Assembly (NCBI GenBank): GCA_029288115.1
Contig: JARFPV010000179.1
Span: 1 to 7,723 of the forward strand
Origin: Akkermansiaceae bacterium
Lineage (GTDB): Bacteria > Verrucomicrobiota > Verrucomicrobiia > Verrucomicrobiales > Akkermansiaceae
Direction of reading: 5' to 3'
DNA: 7,723 bases
The translations under genes were made by a program, and so were the position numbers. How positions within the stretch are numbered: position 1 is the stretch's first letter; the number at the start of each line of letters is the position of its first letter. The notes under the pieces were generated by a model. It did no database searches. It had not been told where the DNA came from and saw only the letters and a list, made by a program, of their open reading frames with translations. Shown in pieces: positions 1 through 7,234 of this stretch.

Positions 1-1301
1 GCAATCATTCCCGCTGCAACAGTCTCATTCGTCAACGAATCGATGAGAACAAATGAACCCGTTGTCCGGTTGCGCTTATAACGGTCATAGATCAGGGGCG
101 CAGAAGTGCGTAGAGTGATGCGGCCAATATCGTTCAGATTAAACTCCAGATTATCCTCAATTTTGTGCAGGGTATTGATATCAACCTTGTAGTTCACCTC
201 CTTGATCATCGCTTTTACTTCGCGCGAAGTGTGGCGGAGAATGTATTTCCCACGTGGGTTCATAGGTTTGTCCGAAAACCAACAAATCATCGCACCGATG
301 TCCTGACCCACCTTGGGAGGGTTGTTAGATTTTACAATCATGTCCCCTCGAGAAATATCAATTTCGTCTTCGAGAGTGATCGCCACAGATAGTGGACTGA
401 AAGCCTCATCCAGTTCTTTTCCATCTGCATACACCCCCTTGACCTTCGTTGTAAATCCGGATGGCTGGACAGTCACCTCATCGCCAGGCTTGAACACCCC
501 ACCGGCAACACGACCTGCGTATCCTCGGAAATCATGCCACTCATCGGACTGTGGGCGAATCACCCACTGCACGGGGAAACGTGCCTCAACGTGATTTTCC
601 TGGTTTCCAACATAAACAGTCTCCAAATGATAAAGTAGTGATGACCCTTGATACCAAGGCATGTTTTCAGACTTATCAACCACGTTATCTCCTTTGAGGG
701 CGCTGATCGGAATAAAGCTCACATCCACGACGTCATCCAGACGTGATGCGAAGTCCTTGTAGTCGGATACAATTTGATCGTAGACCTCCTCCGAGTAATC
801 GACGAGATCCATCTTATTCACCGCAACTACGATATGCTGAATGCGCAGTAGGCTAGCGATAAATGAGTGCCGGCAGGTTTGCTCGATGACCCCCTTTCGG
901 GCATCCACAAGGATGATGGCGAGATTTGCAGTGGAGGCTCCAGTCACCATGTTCCGCGTGTACTGGATGTGCCCGGGGGTGTCAGCGATGATAAACTTGC
1001 GTTTGGGTGTGGCAAAATATCGGTAAGCAACGTCAATGGTAATCCCCTGTTCACGCTCGGCCTTGAGTCCGTCTGTCAGCAAGGCAAGGTTGACGTTTTC
1101 GTCACCTCGCTGCTGGCTGGACTGCTCCACGGCTTCCATTTGATCTTCAAAGGTGTTTTTTGAATCGTATAGCAGTCGACCGATGAGTGTGGATTTACCA
1201 TCGTCAACGCTACCTGCGGTTGTAAAACGCAGCAGATCCATATCGAGATAGCCTGAAGTATCTACAGAGGACGGAAGATCGGATGAGGAAGAGGTGGACA
1301 T
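1..1301 (-). CDS. cysN: Sulfate adenylyltransferase subunit 1 (CysN GTPase), C-terminus beyond the window
   Basis: CysN is the GTPase subunit of ATP sulfurylase; its GTP hydrolysis drives APS formation from sulfate and ATP by CysD in the cytoplasm. Reading the minus strand from the ATG at 1301 gives an open frame of 433 codons to the window edge with no stop. It shows the EF-Tu-like G motifs in order: P-loop GSVDDGKST (residues 30-38), switch I GITIDVAYRYF (86-96), DTPGH (107-111), NKMD (162-165) and SAL (200-202). Beta-barrel domains follow, with the CysN-typical DEIDISRGD and, near the edge, TGSFVLIDSLTNETVAAGMI. That stretch lies about 40 residues before the end of E. coli CysN (475 aa, from memory), so only the tail is missing. 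A C-terminal APS-kinase fusion, as in CysNC proteins, cannot be excluded, but a separate cysC lies upstream. It follows cysD by 46 nt in the same operon. No Shine-Dalgarno is obvious. The in-frame Met21 is a less likely start. Confidence 0.96.
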   Translation of the reverse strand, partial: MSTSSSSDLPSSVDTSGYLDMDLLRFTTAGSVDDGKSTLIGRLLYDSKNTFEDQMEAVEQSSQQRGDENVNLALLTDGLKAEREQGITIDVAYRYFATPKRKFIIADTPGHIQYTRNMVTGASTANLAIILVDARKGVIEQTCRHSFIASLLRIQHIVVAVNKMDLVDYSEEVYDQIVSDYKDFASRLDDVVDVSFIPISALKGDNVVDKSENMPWYQGSSLLYHLETVYVGNQENHVEARFPVQWVIRPQSDEWHDFRGYAGRVAGGVFKPGDEVTVQPSGFTTKVKGVYADGKELDEAFSPLSVAITLEDEIDISRGDMIVKSNNPPKVGQDIGAMICWFSDKPMNPRGKYILRHTSREVKAMIKEVNYKVDINTLHKIEDNLEFNLNDIGRITLRTSAPLIYDRYKRNRTTGSFVLIDSLTNETVAAGMI

Positions 1302-1347
1302 CAAAAAATTGGGTTAAATCGTTAATTGGTAAAAATACAGAAGCGGC

Positions 1348-2253
1348 CTAAAAGTAGCCTTCTTTTTTACGGTCCTCCATCGCAGTTTCGGAACGTTTGT
1401 CATCGGAGCGGGTGCCACGTTCTGTCTGCCGAGCAGCAGCGACTTCCTGAATAACAGCATCGAGGTCGGCAGCAGGAGATTCGACAGCACCCGTGCAAGT
1501 TGCATCACCGATCGTACGAAACCGTACGATTTTCTTCTCCACGACTTCGTGCTCTTGAACCGTTACAAAATCTGTTACCGCCAGAAGCGAGCCATTACGC
1601 TCGAACACTTCACGCTCGTGTGAAAAATAAATATGAGGCAAATCAATATCCTCCTTCTTGATGTATTGCCACACGTCCATCTCGGTCCAGTTAGAAATGG
1701 GGAACACTCGGAAATGCTCTCCATGGTGCTTACGACCGTTGAGAATATTCCAAAGTTCAGGGCGTTGATTTTTAGGGTCCCACTGGCCAAAATCATCCCG
1801 ATGAGAAAAGAAACGCTCTTTGGCACGAGCTTTTTCCTCATCCCGCCGACCACCGCCAAGTGCCGCATCGAACTGGTTTTCCTCGATACTGTCGAGCAAT
1901 GTAACCGTCTGCAAACCATTCCGGCTCGCATTGACCCCTTTCTCCTCGGTGACTCGGCCCTGATCAATTGACTCCTGGACACTTGCCACCACGAGCCGAG
2001 CTCCAATTTTATCCACAAAAGAATCTCGGAATACCATCGTCTCTGGGAAGTTGTGCCCAGTATCAACATGCAAAAGTGCAAAAGGGAGTCTGGCAGGCCA
2101 AAATGCCTTGTATGCCAGATGCGCCATCACGATGGAATCCTTACCACCAGAAAACAGCAGGACGGGATTCTCAAACTGGGCTGCGGTTTCTCGCAGGATG
2201 TAGATCGCCTCAGACTCAAGGTGATCGAGATGGCTCAATGAATAGGAGGACAT
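1348..2253 (-). CDS. cysD: Sulfate adenylyltransferase subunit 2 (CysD)
   Basis: CysD is the catalytic subunit of ATP sulfurylase, which adenylates sulfate to APS together with the GTPase CysN. The 301-aa product is the normal length (302 aa in E. coli, from memory). It carries the PP-loop SGGKDS at residues 35-40, HVDTGHNFPET (62-72), the GGGRRDEEKARAKER block (133-147), GQWDPKNQRPELWN (156-169) and VFPISNWTEMDVWQY (183-197). It ends in the family-typical MEDRKKEGYF. The stretch GDATCTGAVESPA replaces the enteric GCYPLTGAVES; I recall similar versions in other phyla. The ATG at 2253 matches family starts; the upstream bases show no clear ribosome binding site. It sits 37 nt after cysC and 46 nt before cysN, so the three are almost certainly co-transcribed. 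No frameshift or missing motif is visible. Confidence 0.97.
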   Translation of the reverse strand: MSSYSLSHLDHLESEAIYILRETAAQFENPVLLFSGGKDSIVMAHLAYKAFWPARLPFALLHVDTGHNFPETMVFRDSFVDKIGARLVVASVQESIDQGRVTEEKGVNASRNGLQTVTLLDSIEENQFDAALGGGRRDEEKARAKERFFSHRDDFGQWDPKNQRPELWNILNGRKHHGEHFRVFPISNWTEMDVWQYIKKEDIDLPHIYFSHEREVFERNGSLLAVTDFVTVQEHEVVEKKIVRFRTIGDATCTGAVESPAADLDAVIQEVAAARQTERGTRSDDKRSETAMEDRKKEGYF

Positions 2254-2290
2254 GTCTAGGATGTTAAATGATAAATAGTTTCAGCACCAA

Positions 2291-2893
2291 TCAGAGGGCG
2301 GTCTTCTTACGGACGGCTTCCAGCAGAACAAACACACTGTCTGCTGCCGACTGACCTTCAGTATCAATTTCAAGGTCAGGCGCCAAAGGTTCCTCAAAGG
2401 CGCTGTCCTTACCAGTAAAATTCTCAATCTCCCCAATGGCGGCTTTGGCGTAGAGACCCTTTACATCGCGCTGCTCGCAAATTTCGTAACTCGCCTTAAC
2501 GTACACTTCAAAATAATCATCACCGATGATGTCCCTCGCCAGGTCACGCAATTCCTGCCGCGGAGTAATCACAGACACCAGAGTAATGATTCCCTGATCC
2601 GCCAGGATTTTTGCCACATTCGCAGCGCGTCGAATATTTTCCCGGCGATCATCGTCCGAAAAACCCAAATGCTTGTTAAGGCCGGAACGTAAATTGTCGC
2701 CGTCGAGTATCGTAGTCATGCGACCCTGCTTGTGCAGCACCTTTTCTGCCGCATTGGCAATGGTGGATTTTCCCGAGCCGGACATGCCATACAGCCAAAT
2801 CACGAGCCCACGCTGACCAAGCAGCTTTTCCTTACTCTCGCGTGGAAGCTGGTGATCAAACTCGGGGTGAATATTGTTCTGAACGGTGCTCAT
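2291..2893 (-). CDS. cysC: Adenylylsulfate (APS) kinase CysC
   Basis: CysC phosphorylates APS on the 3'-hydroxyl with ATP to make PAPS, the activated sulfate used by PAPS reductase or sulfotransferases. The 200-aa protein is full length (E. coli about 201 aa). It has the P-loop GMSGSGKST (residues 36-44), LDGDNLRSGL (63-72), LGFSDDDRRENIRR (76-89), the DVKGLYAKA segment (143-151) and NFTGKDSAFEEP (158-169), all hallmarks of APS kinases. The residue aligned with the phosphorylatable serine of enteric and fungal enzymes (ISPHR-type motif) is Thr110 in ITPRQ. It is the first gene of the cysC-cysD-cysN operon, and its promoter should lie in the 332-nt region upstream. Having PAPS made here suggests either PAPS reduction or sulfotransfer; nothing in the window says which. 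The start at 2893 fits the family N-terminus, although the upstream Shine-Dalgarno is weak. Confidence 0.96.
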   Translation of the reverse strand: MSTVQNNIHPEFDHQLPRESKEKLLGQRGLVIWLYGMSGSGKSTIANAAEKVLHKQGRMTTILDGDNLRSGLNKHLGFSDDDRRENIRRAANVAKILADQGIITLVSVITPRQELRDLARDIIGDDYFEVYVKASYEICEQRDVKGLYAKAAIGEIENFTGKDSAFEEPLAPDLEIDTEGQSAADSVFVLLEAVRKKTAL

Positions 2894-3105
2894 ACCAATG
2901 TGTTTGTTGTCGTATCAGGATACTGACTGAAGCTGCTCGGCGGTGCAATGAGCCACGAAACCATGAAAATCAAGTCAAAAACAAGCAAATGACTTAACTT
3001 AGTAATGTATAGCAGTAAAACCAACCGAAAACGCTCTATTTTACGGTCAAGAATTACGCTGCCACGCCTCCGCCACTGGTCGATCAGCCCTTTTTAAGAC
3101 CAAAA

Positions 3106-3144
3106 CCACGTGACGTATTCAAGTTCCTTGTATCGTCACGTAGG
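3106..3144. promoter_or_regulatory. Nested inverted repeat upstream of cysCDN, candidate operator or leader hairpin
   Basis: The outer arms ACGTGACG (3108-3115) and CGTCACGT (3134-3141) are perfectly complementary. Nested inside are CAAG (3120-3123) and CTTG (3127-3130) around the triplet TTC, so the order is outer arm, TATT, inner arm, TTC, inner arm, TAT, outer arm. The stem can extend by CC/GG across one bulged A at 3142. It lies about 215 nt upstream of the cysC start. It could be a dimer-binding operator or, if transcribed, a structured leader element. There is no following T-run in either direction, so it is not an intrinsic terminator. The symmetry is directly visible; function is inferred from location only. 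Confidence 0.5.
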
Positions 3145-3153
3145 AAAACTGCC

Positions 3154-3188
3154 ATGCGCGACTGATGAGAAGACATCAGAAATCGCAT
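3154..3188. repeat. Imperfect hairpin with CTGATG/CATCAG stem
   Basis: A 6-bp perfect stem, CTGATG (3162-3167) with CATCAG (3174-3179), closes a six-base loop, AGAAGA. It can be extended outward by ATGCG...A with TCGCAT (3183-3188) across unpaired bases. It lies between the suf terminator and the nested inverted repeat. Its role is unknown; it could be part of the cys control region or simply chance symmetry. Confidence 0.35.
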
Positions 3189-3189
3189 C

Positions 3190-3213
3190 TTTGTTCAATA
3201 AAAAATGAACAAA
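3190..3213. repeat. Perfect 8-8-8 inverted repeat TTTGTTCA-N8-TGAACAAA
   Basis: The arms TTTGTTCA (3190-3197) and TGAACAAA (3206-3213) are perfectly complementary around an eight-base A-rich spacer. It lies 12 nt beyond the T-tract of the suf terminator in the direction of suf transcription, and about 300 nt upstream of cysC. No U-tract follows it in that direction, so a second terminator is less likely than a protein-binding site or an mRNA 3'-end stabilising element. The arms are AT-rich, which raises the chance of coincidence somewhat. Confidence 0.4.
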
Positions 3214-3225
3214 TAGCGTCGGGGC

Positions 3226-3264
3226 AAAAAAATCCCCCGTTACTCGTCTAGCGAGGCGGGGGAT
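3226..3264 (-). terminator. Rho-independent terminator of the suf operon
   Basis: Read on the minus strand, 20 nt after the sufD stop, the stem ATCCCCCG (3264-3257) pairs with CGGGGGAT (3239-3232). A nested CTCG/CGAG stem is separated by a small internal loop, with a loop of five bases at the tip. The stem is followed immediately by seven T (3232-3226). A GC-rich stem plus a T-run is the classic intrinsic terminator. It marks sufD as the last gene of the operon and isolates it from cysCDN downstream. Confidence 0.92.
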
Positions 3265-3284
3265 GGATTTCAGAATTCCCTGGG

Positions 3285-4457
3285 TTACAGTGTGGAGAAC
3301 TTACGCTCGACCGCCTCCAGGACGGCATCTTCGAGTGCCTCGTTACCAAGCTTTTCCACGGCCTCCGCAGAGAATCCGCGCGCGATCAGGCGGCGCGCCT
3401 TGTGTGGTGGAATACCACGCGCCCGGAGGTAGAAAATCTCCTCGTCACTGATCGTAGCCGAAGTACTTCCGTGTGAGCACTTCACCTGGTCGGCATTGAT
3501 TTCCAGACCGGGCATGGAATTTGCCTCAGCGGTATCATCCATCATGAGATTGCGGCAAGTCTGGTAAGCATCGGTATAGTGCGCACCTTCATCCACGAGA
3601 ATCAGGCCAGAGAATACCGTCTTCGCATTTCCGTAGAGGGAATTTTTGTAGAGCAAGTCGCTGTTAGTATGCGGTGCCGCGTGATGCTGGAAAGTCCGCT
3701 GGTCAAACTGCTGGGTCCCGGAGGGAATCGAGCAGGAAAGCATATCCGAGTGAGCACCCTCGCCTTCGAGTATGCTCAGTGCCTCGTTTCGTGCCCACTG
3801 CGCGCCTGAGTTCATGGTAAACGCCTTGGCGGTGGCATCTTTGCCGACGCTCGTCTCGTTGATCTGGATCATCCGGCTGACAAGATTGAGCTCCTGAATA
3901 GCACAATAAGTTAGACGAGATCCCTCCCCGGCAATCAAATCGTTCACTGCAATACAAATATTCGCATCATCGTCATTGGCAGAAGAAAAACGATCCAGCA
4001 CACTGACCTGCGCATTTTTCCCAGTGACCACCAGAGTATGAGGGAATGTCATTTTGTTTGAACCTTTCAGCACATGACTGACCTCAATGGGTTTCTCAAC
4101 CTGCACGTTGTCTGGCACATACACGAACAGCCCGTTCTTCACATTCGCCTTGTGTAATGCAGCAAATTTCTGCGAGCCGAGCCGGGGCTCGTTGCGCATA
4201 AAATATTTCTGCACGAGATCACTGTGCTTTTCCAACGCCTCTTCAAACGGGACACAGATTACGCCATCGGGAAGCTCCGGGATCGAGAAACGAATCTCAC
4301 TTCCCTCGTCAGGAGTGTATCCCCCGAAGTCGAGCTGCTTAAGATTACCAAAACGCCAAGTTTCATCCCTGCGCGATGGCATGGGGTGAGTGTCATATTC
4401 AGCCCGCGCCTCATCCTGAAGATCGGCAAACCATGCTGGGACAGTTGTAGTCATCAT
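3285..4457 (-). CDS. sufD: Fe-S cluster assembly protein SufD
   Basis: SufD pairs with SufB in the SufBC2D scaffold complex that assembles Fe-S clusters in the cytoplasm. The 390-aa product has the beta-helix SufB/SufD core and the hallmark C-terminal segment KCSHGSTSATISDEEIFYLR. There His329 corresponds to the conserved SufD histidine implicated in cluster assembly (His360 in E. coli, from memory), and Cys327 lies two residues before it. The N-terminal helical part contains PSRRDETWRFGNL, the family's usual RTEAWRYT-like motif. The frame opens with GTG (4460) followed by ATG ATG. I choose the first ATG at 4457, but GTG 4460 or ATG 4454 would change the protein by only one residue. No Shine-Dalgarno is evident. 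It follows sufB by 32 nt and is followed by the terminator, so SufS and SufE/SufU are not encoded in this operon. Confidence 0.95.
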   Translation of the reverse strand: MMTTTVPAWFADLQDEARAEYDTHPMPSRRDETWRFGNLKQLDFGGYTPDEGSEIRFSIPELPDGVICVPFEEALEKHSDLVQKYFMRNEPRLGSQKFAALHKANVKNGLFVYVPDNVQVEKPIEVSHVLKGSNKMTFPHTLVVTGKNAQVSVLDRFSSANDDDANICIAVNDLIAGEGSRLTYCAIQELNLVSRMIQINETSVGKDATAKAFTMNSGAQWARNEALSILEGEGAHSDMLSCSIPSGTQQFDQRTFQHHAAPHTNSDLLYKNSLYGNAKTVFSGLILVDEGAHYTDAYQTCRNLMMDDTAEANSMPGLEINADQVKCSHGSTSATISDEEIFYLRARGIPPHKARRLIARGFSAEAVEKLGNEALEDAVLEAVERKFSTL

Positions 4458-4489
4458 CACTGTAATAAAATTAAAAGTTATCGATTTTG

Positions 4490-5923
4490 TTAGCCAACGC
4501 TGCCTTCCATCTCGAGCTCTACGAGACGTTTAAGCTCCACACTGTATTCCATGGGAAACTCCTGAGCGAGTTCGTTGATGAATCCATTCACCGCAAGTGA
4601 CATCGCTGCACCTTCTGGAATGCCGCGCTGCTCCATGTAGAATAGCATTTCCTCACTCACCTGAGAGACACTTGCCTCGTGTTGGGTGACGTGCTGGTTT
4701 CCCCTAACAGTAATAGCGGGATAGGTATCGGTTTTGCTGTGTGAGTTGATAAGCAAGGCATCACACTCGGTGTTGTTTTTACAACCTTTCAAATGCTTGG
4801 GAATATGAACCTGACCACGGTAGGTGGACCGGCCCTCACCAACAGAAATCGATTTCGACACGACATTGGAGGTCGTATTGTTAGCCGCGTGAATCATCTT
4901 AGCGCCTGTGTCCTGATGCTGGCCATTATTTGCCAGCGCGATGGAGATCACTTCTCCACGAGCACGCTCGCCCTTCATCACCACACCAGGGTATTTCATT
5001 GTTAGGCGTGAACCGATATTACAGTCGATCCAGCGGATCTCGGCATCCTCATGAGCCATGCCGCGTTTAGTCACCAGGTTAAAGACGTTCGAGCTCCAGT
5101 TCTGCACGGTAATATACTGAATCTTAGCTCCCTTCATCGCAACCAGCTCCACCACTGCGGAATGCAATGTGGATGTCTCGAATTTAGGTGCGGTGCAGCC
5201 TTCCATATACATGACCTCTGAGCCTTCGTCAGCGATGATGAGAGTTCTCTCAAACTGACCGAAGTTCTCTGAGTTAATTCTGAAATAGGCCTGCAGCGGA
5301 TGCTTCACCTTGAGACCCTTCGGGATATAAATGAATGACCCACCCGAGAAAACAGCGGAGTTCAGCGCGGAAAACTTGTTATCCCCTGTAGGAATCACCT
5401 TGCCAAACCATGGGCGGAAAATCTCCTCGTGCTCTTTCAAGCCCTCGGTCGAGTTGACGAAAATCACTCCGTCTTTCTCAAGCTCTTCCTTGACGTTTGA
5501 ATAGGCAGCCTCCGAGTCATACTGAGCCTCAACACCAGCAAGGAATGCACGTTCCTGTTCCGGCACACCCAAGCGCTCAAATGTCTCTAACACCTCAGGC
5601 GGGACCTCGTCCCAGCTACGCTTTGGCTTCTGACCGTCCGACAAGTAGTAGCGGATTTTGTCAAAATCAATGTTCTCAAGATCCTTCGTTGCCCAGTTTG
5701 TAGGCATCGGCTTATCGAGAAACGTTTTCAGCCCCTTGTGGCGGAACTCACGCACCCAGTCAGGATCATCCTTGACGTTGCTTATGTAGTCGATGGTATC
5801 CGATGACAGACCAACACCAGCATCGAACTTATGGTTTTCAGGAAAGGAAAAATCACCCTTTGCCTGATCCACGCTGATCGCGTCCTGGGTTTCCTGATCG
5901 ATCGTAGAAGTATCGTAACTCAT
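4490..5923 (-). CDS. sufB: Fe-S cluster assembly scaffold SufB
   Basis: SufB is the main scaffold subunit of SufBC2D. It receives persulfide sulfur derived from cysteine and hosts nascent Fe-S cluster formation. The 477-aa protein has the usual SufB length and strongly conserved blocks: [19 protein letters not shown] (188-206), [19 protein letters not shown] (241-259), [16 protein letters not shown] (298-313) and [20 protein letters not shown] (428-447). Cys387 in the [13 protein letters not shown] block aligns with the essential acceptor cysteine of E. coli SufB (Cys405, from memory). His415-Glu416 in QHEAS align with its partner pair. Cys243 is also in a conserved position. It ends in GSVG like many SufB proteins. 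The start at 5923 is an ATG 22 nt after sufC; a weak GGA lies 11-13 nt upstream. The order sufC-sufB-sufD differs from the enteric sufB-C-D order. Confidence 0.97.
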   Translation of the reverse strand: MSYDTSTIDQETQDAISVDQAKGDFSFPENHKFDAGVGLSSDTIDYISNVKDDPDWVREFRHKGLKTFLDKPMPTNWATKDLENIDFDKIRYYLSDGQKPKRSWDEVPPEVLETFERLGVPEQERAFLAGVEAQYDSEAAYSNVKEELEKDGVIFVNSTEGLKEHEEIFRPWFGKVIPTGDNKFSALNSAVFSGGSFIYIPKGLKVKHPLQAYFRINSENFGQFERTLIIADEGSEVMYMEGCTAPKFETSTLHSAVVELVAMKGAKIQYITVQNWSSNVFNLVTKRGMAHEDAEIRWIDCNIGSRLTMKYPGVVMKGERARGEVISIALANNGQHQDTGAKMIHAANNTTSNVVSKSISVGEGRSTYRGQVHIPKHLKGCKNNTECDALLINSHSKTDTYPAITVRGNQHVTQHEASVSQVSEEMLFYMEQRGIPEGAAMSLAVNGFINELAQEFPMEYSVELKRLVELEMEGSVG

Positions 5924-5945
5924 GAAATATTTCCGTTAGGTATTA

Positions 5946-6701
5946 TTAGGCGTTTGCGAGCTCGCCTTCCTTGAGAAAATCGTAACCGCTTTCCTCAAGC
6001 TCAAGTGCCAGATCCTTACCGCCGGACTTGACGATCTGGCCATCACTCATCACGTGGACATGATCAGGCTGGATGTAGTCGAGAAGACGTTGGTAATGGG
6101 TGATAACAAGGAAACCACGCTCCTCAGAACGCATCGCATTGACACCTTTGGCAACAATCTTAAGAGCGTCGATATCCAGACCAGAGTCGGTCTCATCCAG
6201 GATGCAGTATTTTGGCTCAAGCATCATCATTTGCAAAATCTCGTTGCGCTTTTTCTCACCACCAGAGAACCCTTCGTTGACCGCACGTGATGTGAATTTG
6301 CGATCCATTTCCAGCACATCCATTTTCGAGTAAAGATTCTTGTAGTAAGCAACGGCATCGAGCTCCTCACCATCAGGGAGCCGGGCTTGCAGTGCCGCAC
6401 GAATGAAGTTGGCATTGGAAACACCGGGCACCTCCGCAGGGTATTGGAAAGCCAGAAAGACACCCTCGCGGCTACGCTCGTCCACATCCATTTCTAACAA
6501 ATCTACTCCATCCATCGTAACTGTTCCCGACTTCACATCGTAGTCGTCATGACCAGTAATGATTTTGGATAGAGTGGATTTTCCGGAACCGTTAGGCCCC
6601 ATGATTGCGTGGACTTCGCCCTTGGGTATCTCAAGATTGACTCCCTTGAGAATCTGGGTTTCGTCGATGTTGGCGTGCAGGTCTTTGATGACTAGGCTCA
6701 T
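5946..6701 (-). CDS. sufC: Fe-S cluster assembly ATPase SufC
   Basis: SufC is a soluble ABC-type ATPase that binds SufB and SufD and powers conformational change of the scaffold; it is not a transporter. The 251-aa protein has Walker [10 protein letters not shown] (residues 35-43), a Q-loop in [14 protein letters not shown] (82-95), the signature [16 protein letters not shown] (144-159), Walker B plus D-loop [17 protein letters not shown] (165-181) and the switch histidine in [11 protein letters not shown] (200-210). The GEKKRNE version of the signature and DETDSGLD distinguish SufC from transporter ATPases. The length matches the family (about 250 aa). It begins 38 nt after the regulator gene and ends 22 nt before sufB, consistent with a single transcript. 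Confidence 0.97.
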   Translation of the reverse strand: MSLVIKDLHANIDETQILKGVNLEIPKGEVHAIMGPNGSGKSTLSKIITGHDDYDVKSGTVTMDGVDLLEMDVDERSREGVFLAFQYPAEVPGVSNANFIRAALQARLPDGEELDAVAYYKNLYSKMDVLEMDRKFTSRAVNEGFSGGEKKRNEILQMMMLEPKYCILDETDSGLDIDALKIVAKGVNAMRSEERGFLVITHYQRLLDYIQPDHVHVMSDGQIVKSGGKDLALELEESGYDFLKEGELANA

Positions 6702-6739
6702 ATGTATTAACTTGGTATTTGGATTTTAAAACTTAGAAT

Positions 6740-7168
6740 TTATTCGGCGATGGTTCCCCGCAGGGTGATTTCAAGATTGTCGATTTGGGCTCCTTCCGGA
6801 AGCTCAAGAAGATCTGATAACATGGCTCCTTTTTTTAATGGAACGTCAATAATTTCACCCGACTCCTCATCATGGAAATGACCATGCTCAGTCAAGTTCG
6901 GGCAGTAGCGCGATGACTCACGCTCAAAATTCACCTGCCGCACCGCACCGTGCTGAACAAGCGCCTCAAGGCAGTTATAGACAGTCGCAAGCGAAATTGT
7001 CGGCATGTTCTCCTTCGCGCGCTCAAAAACCTCACCCGCCGTCGGGTGATCGCGGTGGTCCATAAGCACCTTGTATACCTCACTGCGCTGACGGGTCATA
7101 CGCAGACCATCAACAGATGGACAGTCATCTGCTTGAATTCCGGATGGTTCGTTGATGTTGTTTTTCAT
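6740..7168 (-). CDS. Fur-family transcriptional regulator, Irr-like, lacking CxxC zinc motifs
   Basis: This 142-aa protein is a Fur-superfamily DNA-binding regulator. It has the winged-helix start GLRMTRQRSEVYKVL (21-35), HPTAGEVFERA (41-51), the recognition helix region ISLATVYNCLEAL (58-70) and RQVNFERESSRYC (77-89). The metal/heme region reads EHGHFHDEESGEIIDVP (94-110). The cysteines of the first Fur CxxC are replaced (HDEESG instead of a CxxCG pattern), and no CxxC occurs later. LPEGAQIDNLEITLRG (123-138) resembles the C-terminus of Bradyrhizobium Irr (VPEGYEIARIDMVVRLR, from memory). Two Cys-Pro pairs occur, C16-P17 and C89-P90, the core of heme-regulatory motifs. It is the first gene of the suf operon, with an Irr-type palindrome upstream, so autoregulated iron/heme/oxidant control of suf is inferred. 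PerR-like peroxide sensing or simple iron sensing remain possible. Family assignment is firm; the Irr-like subtype is probable. Confidence 0.93.
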   Translation of the reverse strand: MKNNINEPSGIQADDCPSVDGLRMTRQRSEVYKVLMDHRDHPTAGEVFERAKENMPTISLATVYNCLEALVQHGAVRQVNFERESSRYCPNLTEHGHFHDEESGEIIDVPLKKGAMLSDLLELPEGAQIDNLEITLRGTIAE

Positions 7169-7200
7169 GGCAAAAATGCGCCGAGTTGGAGACGCGGGGG

Positions 7201-7228
7201 AAACTAGCTCGGATCAGCCACCTGACAA
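7201..7228 (-). promoter_or_regulatory. Possible sigma-70 promoter for the regulator-sufCBD operon
   Basis: On the minus strand TTGTCA (7228-7223, five of six matches to TTGACA) is followed after 16 bp by TAGTTT (7206-7201, four of six matches to TATAAT). Transcription would start near 7195, giving a leader of about 27 nt before the regulator ATG. The palindrome at 7235-7251 would end seven bases upstream of the -35. The -10 is weak, so this is tentative. Confidence 0.3.
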
Positions 7229-7234
7229 GCACTT

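Larger units (their letters stand above)
2894..3225. other. 332-nt intergenic region upstream of the cysCDN operon
   Basis: This stretch lies between the suf terminator and cysC and has no credible coding frame. It must contain the promoter and any control elements for cysC-cysD-cysN. It holds three separate inverted repeats, listed individually: 3106-3144, 3154-3188 and 3190-3213. The half nearer cysC (2894-3100) is AT-rich in places and shows no strong hairpin. On the minus strand a TATACA hexamer at 3005-3010 could be a -10 element, but I see no good -35 at the right distance, so I do not call a promoter. I do not recognise a SAM or other known riboswitch. Confidence 0.6.

Noticed and set aside
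867..1163. 98-codon plus-strand open frame inside cysN
   Set aside because: It lies antisense to the CysN GTPase motifs and has no independent support.
1633..1971. 112-codon plus-strand open frame inside cysD
   Set aside because: It is a shadow of the conserved cysD frame on the opposite strand, with no protein-family likeness.
3160..3184. CTGATGAG...GAAA resembling the hammerhead ribozyme core
   Set aside because: The bases between CTGATGA and GAAA cannot form stem II, and I see no matching stem III or cleavage site. The CTGATG is better explained by pairing with CATCAG.
3703..3957. 84-codon minus-strand open frame within sufD
   Set aside because: It is an alternative frame of the intact sufD gene, and its product is low-complexity and arginine-rich with no family match.
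6732..6746. Possible second ICE-like site, CTTAGAA followed by ATTC, between the regulator and sufC
   Set aside because: Only the left half-site matches; the right arm is incomplete, the spacing is off by one, and it overlaps the regulator stop codon.
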